Shown: positions 63,505 to 64,000 of the stretch, piece after piece
Position numbering within the stretch: position 1 is the first letter of the stretch
Layout: each line of letters opens with the position of its first letter
From: JBHHUI01 sp965248775
Lineage (GTDB): Bacteria; Chloroflexota; Anaerolineae; Anaerolineales; JBHHUI01
Reading direction: 5' to 3'
DNA length: 64,000 nucleotides
NCBI GenBank assembly: GCA_965248775.1
Contig: OZ252150.1
Location: 1,488,001 to 1,552,000 of the forward strand
Position numbers and translations under genes: made by a program
Notes under the pieces: model-generated
What the model was told of the DNA's origin: nothing
The model's input: the letters and a program-made list of their open reading frames with translations, nothing else
Database searches by the model: none

Positions 63505-64000
63505 TTATAATGCATCCACTGTCATTTGCGTCAAATCCTGACCATCTATTCTCGCACGCGCTTCCAACCATTCAAAGCGCGCCCGAAAGCGTGCGTTTGA
63601 CTCGCGTAATGCTGCTTCGGGATCAATTTCCAGCCAGCGTGCCCAATTTACAACCGAGAAAAGAACATCACCTAGTTCAGCAGCCTGTTCAATATTCGAT
63701 TCTGCGTTCTGCAATTCATCGATTACTTCATTTAATTTTTCCAGGACGCTGGTAATCTCTTCCCAATCAAAGCCAACCCGCGCTGCGCGAGATTGGTATG
63801 AATCTGCTTGCGCAAGGGCGGGCAGAGCCGGCGACACACCGGATAAGACACCGGCATCTGGCTTCCGTTCCGCAGCCTTGAGCGTCTCCCAATTCCTGAT
63901 AACACTTGCAACCCCATCAACTTTAAGATCAGAAAAAACATGCGGGTGGCGCCGAATGAGTTTCGAATTGATCGATGCCGTCACATCCCGCATCTGGAAC
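63505..64000 (-). CDS. mazG: Nucleoside triphosphate pyrophosphohydrolase MazG, C-terminal part
   Basis: The frame is open from the right edge to TGA at 63505 (about 164 codons visible). DVTASINSKLIRRHPHVFSD is the conserved middle of MazG; the second MazG repeat follows with VGFDWEEITSVLEKLNEVID, the metal-binding ELGDVLFSVVNWARW and the family end ALRESNARFRARFEWLE. It hydrolyses (d)NTPs to monophosphates and PPi. The first half lies outside the window. Confidence 0.9.
   Translation of the reverse strand, partial: FQMRDVTASINSKLIRRHPHVFSDLKVDGVASVIRNWETLKAAERKPDAGVLSGVSPALPALAQADSYQSRAARVGFDWEEITSVLEKLNEVIDELQNAESNIEQAAELGDVLFSVVNWARWLEIDPEAALRESNARFRARFEWLEARARIDGQDLTQMTVDAL

Overview
The window looks like a chromosomal stretch of a member of the Chloroflexota (probably Anaerolineae-like). 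The pointers are a DUF2298 'YYY' membrane glycosyltransferase of the Chloroflexi/archaeal type, a mevalonate kinase plus isopentenyl phosphate kinase pair, several GT-C membrane glycosyltransferases, an FHA-ABC transporter and a T-box in front of valS. This is inference from gene families; no rRNA is present.

Layout. 1-12467 is an envelope/glycan block: three GT-C glycosyltransferases (the first runs off the left edge), a GT4 glycosyltransferase, a methyltransferase, an LPG-synthase-type flippase-like protein and a UDP-galactopyranose-mutase-like flavoprotein. 12467-15130 holds lepA and tlyA. 15194-17830 is an isoprenoid operon (UbiA-type prenyltransferase, mevalonate kinase, isopentenyl phosphate kinase). 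18179-21889 has an FkbM methyltransferase, an insertion sequence and a fatty acid desaturase. 21981-28741 is a wrecked operon: a triple-FHA ABC transporter gene cut by two different insertion sequences, coupled to a frameshifted lipoprotein gene. 28935-37525 is a compact lipid-type biosynthetic cluster: ketosynthase, GT2, fatty acyl-AMP ligase, ThDP enzyme, SRPBCC protein, acyl-ACP-reductase homologue, ACP and a decayed SDR. 37808-41637 has an IS1 copy sitting against the promoter of a T-box-controlled valS. 41645-46163 holds peptidase, asparaginase and acyl-CoA dehydrogenase genes. 46244-51860 has a 72-codon membrane protein gene split by an ISAzo13-type element, and two tandem GT-C genes. 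51894-57725 contains mogA, a PHP-AlbA_2 fusion, a response regulator, a damaged lon, hsp20 and a small ORF. 57710-64000 has a cNMP-binding protein, an MBL-fold protein, an ABC-2 exporter, lgt, a CDP-alcohol phosphatidyltransferase, tRNA-Pro and the 3' part of mazG.

Two themes stand out. The first is gene decay by mobile elements. Target-site duplications are exact for four insertions, and removing the inserted DNA restores perfect reading frames in two host genes. The second is the 29-37 kb cluster. Its enzyme combination (acyl-ACP reductase homologue, acetolactate-synthase-like ThDP enzyme, FAAL, ketosynthase, SRPBCC, lipid-type GT2) does not match a pathway I can name and is the best candidate for an undescribed system.

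Nothing was computed beyond hand reading of the sequence. Family calls rest on recognised motifs.
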